A stretch of DNA of 64,000 nt, from contig JACPVS010000003.1 in the NCBI GenBank assembly GCA_016197365.1, positions 181,383-245,382 on the forward strand, in the 5' to 3' direction. A program made the translations under genes and the position numbers. This DNA is from Mycolicibacterium cosmeticum. Lineage in GTDB: Bacteria; Actinomycetota; Actinomycetes; Mycobacteriales; Mycobacteriaceae. Every line of letters starts with the position of its first letter. The first letter of the stretch is position 1. A model generated the notes under the pieces. That model saw only the letters and a program-made list of their open reading frames with translations, was not told where the DNA came from and did not search any database. This document shows, in pieces, positions 55,226 through 63,136 of this stretch.

Positions 55226-56284
55226 CTACCTCTTCGCTGCGTAGTTGCGGACGACGTTGTTGGCGATCACCGCGAACAACAGCATGGCGCCCAGGAAGAA
55301 CTTGAACCAGTCCGGGTTCCAGCCGGCGTAGACGATGCCCTGGTTGGTCATACCGAAGATGAAGGCACCGATCAGCGTGCCGATCGCGGTGCCGTACCCA
55401 CCGGTCAGCAGGCAGCCACCGACCACCGCGGCGATGATGTAGAAGAACTCGTTGCCGATGCCCTGGCCGGACTGCACGGTGTTGAACGCGAACAACAGAT
55501 GCATGCCGACGAACCAGGCGCAGAAGCTGACGAGCATGAACAGCCCGATCTTGACCTTGGTGACCGGCACACCGACGGCGCGGGCGCTGTCCTGATTACC
55601 GCCGACGGCGAAGATCCAGTTCCCGACCCGGGTACGGAACAGCACGTAGGTGGCGATAGCGGCGAACAGAATCCACCAGAGCACGGTGACGCGCACCGAG
55701 ACGCCGAAGATGTTGAACGACGATGCGAACACGGCCTTACCGGAGTCGAAGCCCTGCATATCCGACACACTCGGCGAGGCGACCTGGCCGGAGACCAGCT
55801 TGGTCACAGCGAGGTTGATACCGGTGAGCATGAAGAACGAACTGAGCGTGATCAGGAAGGACGGAATCTTGGTCTTCATCACCATGTAGCCGTTGAAGAA
55901 GCCGACGGCCAGGGCGATCGCGAGGGACAGCGCCGCGCCCACCCAGAGATTCAGGTGCAGGTTGTAGGACAGCATCGACGCGGCCAACGATGAGGTGGTG
56001 ACGGCCACACCCGAAGACAGGTCGAACTCACCGCCGATCATCAGCACACCGACGCCGACGGCCATGATGCCGATGGTCGAGCTGGCGTACAGCACGGTGG
56101 CCAGGGCTTCCGGGGTGCGGAACGGCGGGGCCACGATGAGGAACAGGATGAAGATTCCGACCGCGCCGACGAACGCACCCATCTCAGGGCGGATCAATAA
56201 GCGCTGCAGTCGATTCTGCTCTTTGACCCGTTCGTCGCGGACGACGGTGTGGGTGTCCAGATTGAGATCAGCCTGGGTTGTCAT
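55226..56284 (-). CDS. sugar/inositol ABC transporter permease (RbsC/FrcC-like)
   Basis: I chose ATG 56284 (352 residues), which overlaps the binding-protein stop by one base. The protein has about nine or ten membrane helices and the CUT2 permease motif GGEFDLSSGVAVTTSSL (about 88-104). The cytoplasmic coupling segment NQDSARAVGVPVTKVKIG (about 236-253) contacts the ATPase. It forms the channel for the periplasmic-binding-protein-delivered substrate. Four bases separate it from the ATPase gene. Confidence 0.92.
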   Translation of the reverse strand: MTTQADLNLDTHTVVRDERVKEQNRLQRLLIRPEMGAFVGAVGIFILFLIVAPPFRTPEALATVLYASSTIGIMAVGVGVLMIGGEFDLSSGVAVTTSSLAASMLSYNLHLNLWVGAALSLAIALAVGFFNGYMVMKTKIPSFLITLSSFFMLTGINLAVTKLVSGQVASPSVSDMQGFDSGKAVFASSFNIFGVSVRVTVLWWILFAAIATYVLFRTRVGNWIFAVGGNQDSARAVGVPVTKVKIGLFMLVSFCAWFVGMHLLFAFNTVQSGQGIGNEFFYIIAAVVGGCLLTGGYGTAIGTLIGAFIFGMTNQGIVYAGWNPDWFKFFLGAMLLFAVIANNVVRNYAAKR

Positions 56285-57273
56285 CAGCGGGTCCCCGACT
56301 TCGCCAGCGCCGCCACCGCGTCGATGTTCGACTTGTCGATGAATGACGGCCCGGTCAGAGTGGCCTGGCCACCACCGATCAGGTTCTTGTTGTTGATGAA
56401 GAGCCAGAGTGAATCGATCGCCAGGTATCCCTGCAGGAACGGCTGCTGATCGACCGCCCACTGGACCTGGCCGTTCTTGATCGCGTCGACCAGGGCGGCG
56501 TTCGTGTCGAACGTGACGATCTGCGCCTTGCTGCCCGCGTTGCCCACGGACTGCACGGCGGTCAGTGCGATCGGTGCGCCCAGGGCGACAACATGATCGA
56601 CCGTCGGATCCTGCTGCAGCTTGGCGGTGATCGTCGCCTCGACCGACGGCATGTCCTTGCTGTTGACGTACAGCAGTTCGGTCTGCCCCTTGAAGCCCTG
56701 TGTGACACCGGCACAGCGGGATTCGAGTGCGACCTGGCCCTGCTCCTGGATGACGCAGACGATCTTCTTGGCACCGTCAGCGGTCAGACGCTCACCGGCG
56801 GTGACGCCCGCGAGCTTCTCGTCCTGGCCGAAGTACGACTGCACGCCCATCGCCTTCCAGTTGTCGAACCCGGAGTTGAAGGCGACGACGGGGATGCCGG
56901 CGGATTCGGCGGCCTTGATCGCGGGGGTCATCGCGTCCGGCTTGGCCAGCGTGACCGCGATACCGGCGACCTTGCTGTCGATGGCGCTCTGCACCAGGTT
57001 GGCCTGGTTGGGCGCCTCGGGGTCGTTGGAGTAGCGCAGTTCGATGTTGTCCTTGTCCGCTGCAGCCTGCGCGCCCTTGCGGATCAGGTCCCAGAACGTG
57101 TCGCCGGGTACCTCGTGCGTGATCATCGCCACCGTCACACGCGGTGTGTTCGCCTGACCGGCGCCCATACCCCCGCCACTGCTCTCGGGCTTACCGCCGG
57201 TGCTGGAACATGCACTGGCACCCAGGACGAGCACACCCGCCCCGGCCACTGCCATCAGCCGACTGAACCTCAT
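56284..57273 (-). CDS. sugar/inositol ABC transporter substrate-binding lipoprotein
   Basis: The 329-residue protein has a lipoprotein signal peptide with lipobox LGASAC (modified Cys at about residue 22). A Gly/Ser linker and then a periplasmic-binding-protein type 1 (RbsB-like) fold follow: RVTVAMITHEVPGDTFWDLI opening, AVTLAKPDAMTPAIKAAESA and GIPVVAFNSGFD in the N-lobe, and FDTNAALVDAIKNGQVQWAVDQQPFLQGY-type hinge residues in the C-lobe. It is the first gene of the operon, directly upstream of its permease. Neighbouring iol genes make myo-inositol the likely ligand. Confidence 0.92.
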   Translation of the reverse strand: MRFSRLMAVAGAGVLVLGASACSSTGGKPESSGGGMGAGQANTPRVTVAMITHEVPGDTFWDLIRKGAQAAADKDNIELRYSNDPEAPNQANLVQSAIDSKVAGIAVTLAKPDAMTPAIKAAESAGIPVVAFNSGFDNWKAMGVQSYFGQDEKLAGVTAGERLTADGAKKIVCVIQEQGQVALESRCAGVTQGFKGQTELLYVNSKDMPSVEATITAKLQQDPTVDHVVALGAPIALTAVQSVGNAGSKAQIVTFDTNAALVDAIKNGQVQWAVDQQPFLQGYLAIDSLWLFINNKNLIGGGQATLTGPSFIDKSNIDAVAALAKSGTR

Positions 57274-57373
57274 TGTTTCTCCTTGCTATCGACATCACCG
57301 CGGCGCTCGTTCGACCTGAATACCAGTGGCAAGCAACACGGCCTCGGTATCGATGTAATACCGCTCACATCTG

Positions 57374-57387
57374 AAAGTCAAGACTTT
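57374..57387 (-). promoter_or_regulatory. ABC-operon promoter element with dyad
   Basis: AAAGTC (57374-57379), AA, GACTTT (57382-57387) form a perfect 6-bp dyad. On the minus strand it contains TTGACT (57381 to 57376), a good -35 box, and GGTATTAC lies about 15-17 bp further on as a possible -10 region. A repressor bound to the dyad would block the operon. GntR (IolR-like) or LacI are the candidates. Confidence 0.45.
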
Positions 57388-57434
57388 GTTCTGACATTAG
57401 GACTGCATATCAAATGTCTGCCACACGACAGCAA

Positions 57435-57465
57435 ACCCGCGAGACAGGCAAGCCATCTCGCGGGT
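57435..57465 (-). terminator. terminator of the gntR gene
   Basis: ACCCGCGAGA (57435-57444) and TCTCGCGGGT (57456-57465) are a perfect 10-bp stem with an 11-nt loop. On the minus strand it lies 27 bp after the gntR stop and is followed by TTGCTGTCG. It separates gntR from the ABC operon promoter region. Confidence 0.7.
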
Positions 57466-57492
57466 GCGTGGAACATGTTGGAGCAGAAGCGA

Positions 57493-58230
57493 TTACCGAT
57501 CAACCAGGGTGGTGTCGAAGTAGTACCGCGACGCCCGGTAGGCATGGCTGCCGTATTCGACGATGCGGCCGGAGTCATCAAAAGCCGTGCGCTCCATGAC
57601 CAACAGCGGAGCCTTGAGCTTCTCGTCGAGCAGTCGCGCCTCGTCGCGGTCGGCGGCCTTGGCGCCGATCCGCTGCCGGGCCAACCGAATGTGCACACCA
57701 CGCGACCGCAAGGCCTGGTAGAGCCCGAATCGTTCCAGTTCATCACGATCCGGCGCGATCGGCGAGGGCAGGTGATTGGTCATCAGCGCCAAGGGTTGCC
57801 CGCCCGATGTGCGCAGACGACGCATCATCACGACCTCCGCACCCGGCTCGAGGTTGAGGTGGGTGGCGATCTCCGAGGACGCCGGGCCCGTCACGTAATC
57901 GAGCACCTTGGTCGCCGGCTCCTGACCGGCCCGCGCGAGATCGTCGAACAGGCTGGTGAGTTCGACAGGGCGGTGCACCGGCGTCTGCACCACCTGGGTG
58001 CCGACGCCCCGCTTGCGGACCAGCAGACCCTTGTCGACGAGTTCCTGGATGGCGCGACGCGTGGTCGGCCGGGACAAGCTGAGGCGGCTGGCCAACGCCA
58101 ATTCGTTCTCGAAACGGTCACCCGGCTTGAGATCCCCGTCGATGATCGCCTTCTCGAAGACCTGCGCGACCTGGAAATACAGTGGTATCGGACTCGAACG
58201 ATCGAGTTCGACAGTCAACGTCGGCGTCAC
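57493..58230 (-). CDS. GntR-family (HutC/UTRA) regulator, probable inositol repressor
   Basis: I chose GTG 58230 (245 residues) because GGAGCG precedes it at the right distance; a TTG at 58284 would add 18 residues. The N-terminal winged helix (about 12-78) has PLYFQVAQVFEKAIIDGDLKPG-type features and SLSRPTTRRAIQELVDKGLL. The UTRA ligand-binding domain (about 90-240) ends in the HAYRASRYYFDT strand. It is divergent from iolC, the arrangement of the GntR-type IolR of Corynebacterium glutamicum, so control of the iol genes is likely. Confidence 0.88.
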   Translation of the reverse strand: MTPTLTVELDRSSPIPLYFQVAQVFEKAIIDGDLKPGDRFENELALASRLSLSRPTTRRAIQELVDKGLLVRKRGVGTQVVQTPVHRPVELTSLFDDLARAGQEPATKVLDYVTGPASSEIATHLNLEPGAEVVMMRRLRTSGGQPLALMTNHLPSPIAPDRDELERFGLYQALRSRGVHIRLARQRIGAKAADRDEARLLDEKLKAPLLVMERTAFDDSGRIVEYGSHAYRASRYYFDTTLVDR

Positions 58231-58329
58231 TCGCGCTCCGATCTGGTCGGCTCCACGCTCGTACAGCGGGAAACTGGTTGCCAAAGCCTACCTGCAAATG
58301 ATCGCAAGTAAGAATGTCCAGACAAACTC

Positions 58330-58359
58330 TTGACACGACGTGTCGCCAGAGCGCACAGT
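58330..58359 (+). promoter_or_regulatory. iolC promoter with GACAC-GAC-GTGTC operator
   Basis: TTGACA at 58330-58335 is a consensus -35 box and CACAGT at 58354-58359 (18-bp spacer) is an acceptable -10. The perfect dyad GACAC-GAC-GTGTC (58332-58344) lies over the -35 box, where a bound GntR-type repressor would exclude polymerase. The region also carries CTTGCGATCATTTGCAGG on the minus strand (58309 to 58292), a second imperfect dyad nearer the gntR start. Confidence 0.55.
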
Positions 58360-58426
58360 CGATGTCAACACCGAGCGCACTCGCGCCATCGGGGGTAAGT
58401 ACGCACATCGCATTCGGGAGTCAGCT

Positions 58427-59404
58427 GTGACCGCTACCGTCAACCAAGCATTCGACGCCATCGCCATCGGGCGCAGTGGCGTCGACGTCTACCCACTGCA
58501 GGTCGGACTCGGGCTGGAGGACGTCACCTCCTTCGGCAAGTTCCTGGGCGGCAGCGCCGCCAATGTCGCGGTCGCCGCAGCCCGGCTGGGCAACCGCACC
58601 GCACTGATCTCGGGCGTCGGCAACGATCCGTTCGGCCGTTATGTGCGCAAGGAACTCGACCGCCTCGGCGTCGACAACCGTTTCGTCACCACCCACGGTG
58701 ACTACCCGACTCCGGTGACGTTCTGCGAGATCTTTCCGCCGGATGATTTCCCGCTGTACTTCTACCGCAAGCCCTCGGCCCCGGATCTGCAGATCGAGGC
58801 CGCCGAACTCGACCTGGATGCCATCCGCACCGCCCGGCTGTACTGGTCGACCGTCACCGGATTGTCCGAAGAGCCTAGCCGCAGTGCACATTTCGCAGCC
58901 TGGGAGGCTCGTGCGCGGCAGCCGCTCACGGTGCTGGACCTCGATTACCGCCCGATGTTCTGGGACAGCCCGGCGGCGGCAACCGAGCAGGTGCAGCGCG
59001 CCTTGGCGCATGTCACCGTCGCGGTCGGCAACCGCGAAGAGTGCGAGATCGCCGTCGGCGAGACCAACCCGCACAAGGCCGCCGACGCCCTGCTGGACCT
59101 CGGCGTGGAGCTGGCCATCGTCAAGCAGGGACCGCGCGGCGTGCTCGGCAAGACCAAGCACAGCTCGGTCACCGTTCCGCCCAACGAGGTTGACGTCGTC
59201 AACGGCCTCGGTGCCGGAGATGCCTTCGGCGGCAGCCTGATCCACGGTCTGCTGCGCGGCTGGCAGCTGGAGAAGACTCTGCGTTACGCCAATGCCGCCG
59301 GCGCCATCGTCGCCTCGCGGCTGGAGTGCTCGACCGCGATGCCCACCGCCACCGAGGTGTCCGACCTCGCCGAGAAGACCGCCGTGGAGGCCGTCAATGT
59401 CTAG
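58427..59404 (+). CDS. iolC: 5-dehydro-2-deoxygluconokinase IolC
   Basis: I chose GTG 58427 (325 residues) because CGGGAG stands 7 bases before it. The PfkB kinase has AIGRSGVDVYPLQVG at the N-terminus, GGSAANVAVAAARLGN (about 42-57) and the catalytic NGLGAGDAFGGSLIHGL (about 265-281). The IolC-specific FYRKPSAPDLQI-like segment is near residue 112. It phosphorylates 5-dehydro-2-deoxy-gluconate. It opens the iolC-aldolase-iolB-iolD-iolA operon and overlaps the next gene by 8 bp. Confidence 0.9.
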   Translation: MTATVNQAFDAIAIGRSGVDVYPLQVGLGLEDVTSFGKFLGGSAANVAVAAARLGNRTALISGVGNDPFGRYVRKELDRLGVDNRFVTTHGDYPTPVTFCEIFPPDDFPLYFYRKPSAPDLQIEAAELDLDAIRTARLYWSTVTGLSEEPSRSAHFAAWEARARQPLTVLDLDYRPMFWDSPAAATEQVQRALAHVTVAVGNREECEIAVGETNPHKAADALLDLGVELAIVKQGPRGVLGKTKHSSVTVPPNEVDVVNGLGAGDAFGGSLIHGLLRGWQLEKTLRYANAAGAIVASRLECSTAMPTATEVSDLAEKTAVEAVNV

Positions 59405-60275
59405 TTTGTGCCGTGATTACGCCGCCGTCACCGACCTGCGCGCCGGCGACCCGGCCGCTGTCGCCAAGGCCTGGCAGGCGCGGACCACCCGTCCGACCGT
59501 CCGTGGCGACGGCCGGCTGATGATCGTCGCCGCCGACCACCCGGCGCGCGGGGCCCTGTCCGTCGGCACCCGTCCGACCGCGATGAACAACCGCATCGAC
59601 CTGCTCGACCGGCTGCGCACCGCGCTGGCCGATCCGGGCGTGGACGGCGTTCTCGCCACCTCCGACATTCTCGACGACCTGCTGCTGCTCGGGGCGCTGG
59701 AGGACAAGGTGGTGTTCTCGTCCTTCAACCGCGGCGGCCTGGCCGGTGCCTCGTTCGAGCTCGACGACCGGATGACCGGTGCCACCGCCGCCTCCACCGC
59801 GGCCGCGAACATGAACGGCGGAAAGATGTTGTGCCGCATCGACCTCGACGACGCGGGCACCGTCGCCACGCTGGCCTCCTGCGCGCAGGCCGTCGACGAA
59901 CTGGCAGCCAACGGCTTGATCGCCATGCTCGAACCGTTCATGTCCTCGCGCGTCGACGGGAAGGTCCGCAACGACCTCTCCCCCGACGCCGTCATCAAAT
60001 CGGTCGCCATCAGCTCGGGCCTGGGATCCACTTCGGCCTACACCTGGATGAAGCTGCCCGTCGTCGAGGAGATGGACCGGGTGATGGAGTCCACGACGAT
60101 GCCGACCTTGCTGCTCGGTGGCGACCCGACCGATCCCGACGAGGCTTTCGCGTCGTGGGAGAAGGCACTGGCGCTGCCCGCGGTGCGCGGCCTGATCGTC
60201 GGGCGCACCCTGCTCTACCCCGGCGACGACGACGTCGCATCGGCGGTCGCGACGGCAGTGAAGCTGGTGCGCTGA
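59397..60275 (+). CDS. Cgl0158-family (beta/alpha)8-barrel aldolase of the inositol pathway
   Basis: I chose ATG 59397, overlapping the iolC stop by 8 bp, which gives 292 residues. The protein is a DeoC/LacD-like barrel of the Cgl0158 family found next to iolC in corynebacteria and mycobacteria: LMIVAADHPARGAL (about 41-54), DGVLATSDILDDLLLLGAL (about 83-101), the Lys-containing MNGGKMLCRID (about 140-150), and TSAYTWMKLPVVEEMDRV (about 213-230). It probably cleaves the phosphorylated keto-deoxy acid to malonate semialdehyde and dihydroxyacetone phosphate, replacing IolJ; this is inferred from context. Confidence 0.82.
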   Translation: MSSLCRDYAAVTDLRAGDPAAVAKAWQARTTRPTVRGDGRLMIVAADHPARGALSVGTRPTAMNNRIDLLDRLRTALADPGVDGVLATSDILDDLLLLGALEDKVVFSSFNRGGLAGASFELDDRMTGATAASTAAANMNGGKMLCRIDLDDAGTVATLASCAQAVDELAANGLIAMLEPFMSSRVDGKVRNDLSPDAVIKSVAISSGLGSTSAYTWMKLPVVEEMDRVMESTTMPTLLLGGDPTDPDEAFASWEKALALPAVRGLIVGRTLLYPGDDDVASAVATAVKLVR

Positions 60276-61147
60276 TGAATTCGAAGTTGTACATCCCGGC
60301 CAACAGTGCCGCCGCGCCGTTCACCGTCGCGATCACGCCCGAGGACGCCGGCTGGGCCGAGTCGTCGCTACACGTTGTCGATCTGGGCGACGGTGGGACG
60401 GTGTCGCTGAACACCGGCGACACCGAGGTGATGATCCTGCCGCTGTCCGGTGGCGGGTCCGTCGACGCCAGCGGCGAGACGTTCGAATTGTCGCCGCGCG
60501 GTTCGGTGTTCGACGGGCCGGCCGACATGGTCTACCTCGGTATCGACCAGGGCTACACCATCACCGGCACCGGCCGCATCGCGATCTGCGGCGCACGTGC
60601 CGCCCGGTCGTTCCCGAACCGCCGCGTCGCCGCCGCCGACGTCTCGGTCGAGCTGCGTGGCGCCGGGAACTGCAGCAGGCAGGTGCACAACTTCGGCACC
60701 GCCACCACCTTCGAGGCCGACTCGCTGATCGCGTGCGAGGTGATCACGCCCGGGGGCAACTGGTCCAGCTACCCGGCGCACAAACACGACGAGAACTCCG
60801 AGCTGGAAACCCAGCTGGAGGAGGTCTACTACTTCGAGATCGACGACAGCCCAGCCGGCACAACGGGATTCGGCTATCACCGGGTGTACGGCACCCCTGA
60901 GCGCCCCATCGAGGTGCTCGAAGAGGTACGCACCGGCGACGTGGTGCTCGTCCCGCACGGCTACCACGGACCGTCGATCGCCGCCCCCGGCCACCACATG
61001 TACTACCTGAACGTGATGGCAGGCTCCGGTCCCGACCGCGCCTGGCTCATCTGCGATGACCCCAACCACACCTGGTTGCGCGGCACCTGGGACAACGAGC
61101 CGATCGATCCCCGCCTGCCGTTCACCACCGCTCACCGAGGAGCCTGA
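60275..61147 (+). CDS. iolB: 5-deoxy-glucuronate isomerase IolB
   Basis: The 290-residue double-cupin protein starts at ATG 60275, sharing one base with the previous stop (TGATG). The metal-binding cupin block is PAHKHDENSELETQLEEVYY (about 168-187), and the second His cluster is VPHGYHGPSIAAPGHHMYYL (about 228-247). It isomerises 5-deoxy-glucuronate to 5-dehydro-2-deoxy-gluconate, the IolC substrate. Its position between the aldolase and iolD is normal for actinobacterial iol operons. Confidence 0.93.
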   Translation: MNSKLYIPANSAAAPFTVAITPEDAGWAESSLHVVDLGDGGTVSLNTGDTEVMILPLSGGGSVDASGETFELSPRGSVFDGPADMVYLGIDQGYTITGTGRIAICGARAARSFPNRRVAAADVSVELRGAGNCSRQVHNFGTATTFEADSLIACEVITPGGNWSSYPAHKHDENSELETQLEEVYYFEIDDSPAGTTGFGYHRVYGTPERPIEVLEEVRTGDVVLVPHGYHGPSIAAPGHHMYYLNVMAGSGPDRAWLICDDPNHTWLRGTWDNEPIDPRLPFTTAHRGA

Positions 61148-61150
61148 CCC

Positions 61151-63100
61151 ATGGTTTCCACCGCCCCCAAGGCGACCGCCAAGTTCGTCGACAACGAAGG
61201 CACCGTGCGACTCACGGTGGCCCAAGCCACCGTTCGGTTCCTGGCCAACCAGTACGTCGAACGCGACGGGGAACGCACCAAGTTCTTCGCCGGCTGCTTC
61301 GGCATCTTCGGCCACGGCAACGTCGCGGGCCTGGGCCAGGCGCTGCTGCAGGACGAGATCGAATCCCTGGACGCGGGCCGCGAGCCCGGTCTGAAGTACG
61401 TGCTGGGCCGCAACGAGCAGGCCATGGTGCACACCGCCGTGGCGTACGCACGACAGAAGGACCGCCTGCAGGCATGGGCGGTGACCGCCAGCGTCGGACC
61501 CGGTGCGACGAACATGCTCACCGGCGCCGCGCTGGCCACCATCAACCGGCTCCCCGTGCTGCTGCTGCCCGCGGACACCTTCGCCACCCGGGTCAGCTCC
61601 CCAGTGCTGCAGGAACTGGAACTGCCCGGCTCCGGTGACGTCACCGTCAACGACGCCTTCAAACCGTTGTCTCGCTTCTTCGACCGGGTCTGGCGTCCCG
61701 AGCAGCTGCCGTCGGCACTGCTCGGCGCCATGCGGGTACTGACCGATCCCGTCGAGACCGGCACGGCGACAGTGGCGATCCCGCAGGACGTCCAGGCCGA
61801 GGCCCATGATTTCCCGGAATCGCTGTTCGCCGAACGCACCTGGCATGTGGCCCGTCCCCTGCCGGAGCGCTCGGTGCTGGCCCGCGCCGCGGAGATCATC
61901 CGTTCGGCCACCAAGCCGCTGATCGTCGCCGGCGGCGGCGTGCACTACTCCGGCGCCGAAGAGGCCTTGGCCGTGCTGGCCGCCGCGACCGGTATTCCTG
62001 TCGGTGAAAGCCAGGCGGGTAAGGGCTCACTGCTGCACGACCATCCGCAGTCGGTGGGCGCCATCGGTTCGACCGGCACGACCGCCGCCAACGCGCTGGC
62101 CGCCGAGGCCGACGTGGTGATCGGTATCGGCACGCGCTACAGCGATTTCACCTCGGCGTCGCGCACTGCGTTCAACAACCCGGACGTCCGGTTCGTCAAC
62201 ATCAACGTGGCATCACTGGATTCGGTGAAGCAAGGCGCACTGAGCGTGGTGTCCGACGCGCGTGAGGCCATCGAGGGGTTGGCCCACGCGCTGAAGGATC
62301 ACTCGGTCAGCGACGAATACCGGGCGCGCACCGCCGAACTGGCCACCGAGTGGAATGAGACCGTCTCCGCGGTGTACGCCACCGAGGACGATGTGGCGCT
62401 GAACCAGAACCAGGTGATCGGGCTGGTGAACACCCTGTCGGATCCCCAGGACGTGGTGGTGTGCGCCGCCGGCTCGATGCCCGGTGACCTGCACAAGCTG
62501 TGGCGGATGCGGGACCGCAAGGGCTACCACGTCGAATACGGTTTCTCGTGCATGGGTTACGAAATCGCCGGCGGCATCGGTGTGCGGATGGCCGACCCCG
62601 ATCGCGATGTGTTCATCATGGTCGGCGACGGGTCCTACCTGATGATGGCGACGGAGATCGTCACCGCCGTGCAGGAAGGCGTGAAGGTCATCCCGGTCCT
62701 GGTGCAGAACCACGGATTCGCTTCCATCGGTGGGCTTTCCGAATCTGTCGGGTCACAGCGTTTCGGCACCGACTACCGCTACCGCGGTGCGGGCGGACGT
62801 CTCGACGGCGCCATCCTGCCGGTGGACCTGGCCGCCAACGCGGCCAGCCTGGGCGCCGATGTCATCAAGGTCGGCACCCCGGCTGAGTTCGCCGACGCGG
62901 TCAAGGTGGCCAAGGCCGCCGACCGCACCACCGTCATCTACGTCGAGACCGATCCGAGGGTCTACGCCCCGGACAGCTTCTCGTGGTGGGACGTCCCTGT
63001 GAGCCAGGAGTCGACGTTGGAGTCCACCCAAGAGGCCTACCAGCGGTACGCCGAGTGGAAGCGCGTCCAGCGCCCGCTGATCAAGCCGTTCGACAACTGA
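61151..63100 (+). CDS. iolD: 3D-(3,5/4)-trihydroxycyclohexane-1,2-dione acylhydrolase IolD
   Basis: The 649-residue ThDP enzyme has the catalytic Glu in GRNEQAMVHTAVAYARQ (about 84-100), the TASVGPGATNMLTGAA block (about 114-129), a central nucleotide-like domain (about 250-380), and the C-terminal ThDP/Mg motif MVGDGSYLMMATEIVTA (about 494-510) closed by VQNHGFASIGGLSE. It opens the inositol ring to 5-deoxy-glucuronate. It begins 3 bp after iolB. Confidence 0.95.
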   Translation: MVSTAPKATAKFVDNEGTVRLTVAQATVRFLANQYVERDGERTKFFAGCFGIFGHGNVAGLGQALLQDEIESLDAGREPGLKYVLGRNEQAMVHTAVAYARQKDRLQAWAVTASVGPGATNMLTGAALATINRLPVLLLPADTFATRVSSPVLQELELPGSGDVTVNDAFKPLSRFFDRVWRPEQLPSALLGAMRVLTDPVETGTATVAIPQDVQAEAHDFPESLFAERTWHVARPLPERSVLARAAEIIRSATKPLIVAGGGVHYSGAEEALAVLAAATGIPVGESQAGKGSLLHDHPQSVGAIGSTGTTAANALAAEADVVIGIGTRYSDFTSASRTAFNNPDVRFVNINVASLDSVKQGALSVVSDAREAIEGLAHALKDHSVSDEYRARTAELATEWNETVSAVYATEDDVALNQNQVIGLVNTLSDPQDVVVCAAGSMPGDLHKLWRMRDRKGYHVEYGFSCMGYEIAGGIGVRMADPDRDVFIMVGDGSYLMMATEIVTAVQEGVKVIPVLVQNHGFASIGGLSESVGSQRFGTDYRYRGAGGRLDGAILPVDLAANAASLGADVIKVGTPAEFADAVKVAKAADRTTVIYVETDPRVYAPDSFSWWDVPVSQESTLESTQEAYQRYAEWKRVQRPLIKPFDN

Positions 63101-63136
63101 AGCTCTGTACATTCCGAGTCAGAAGTGAGAATCACC

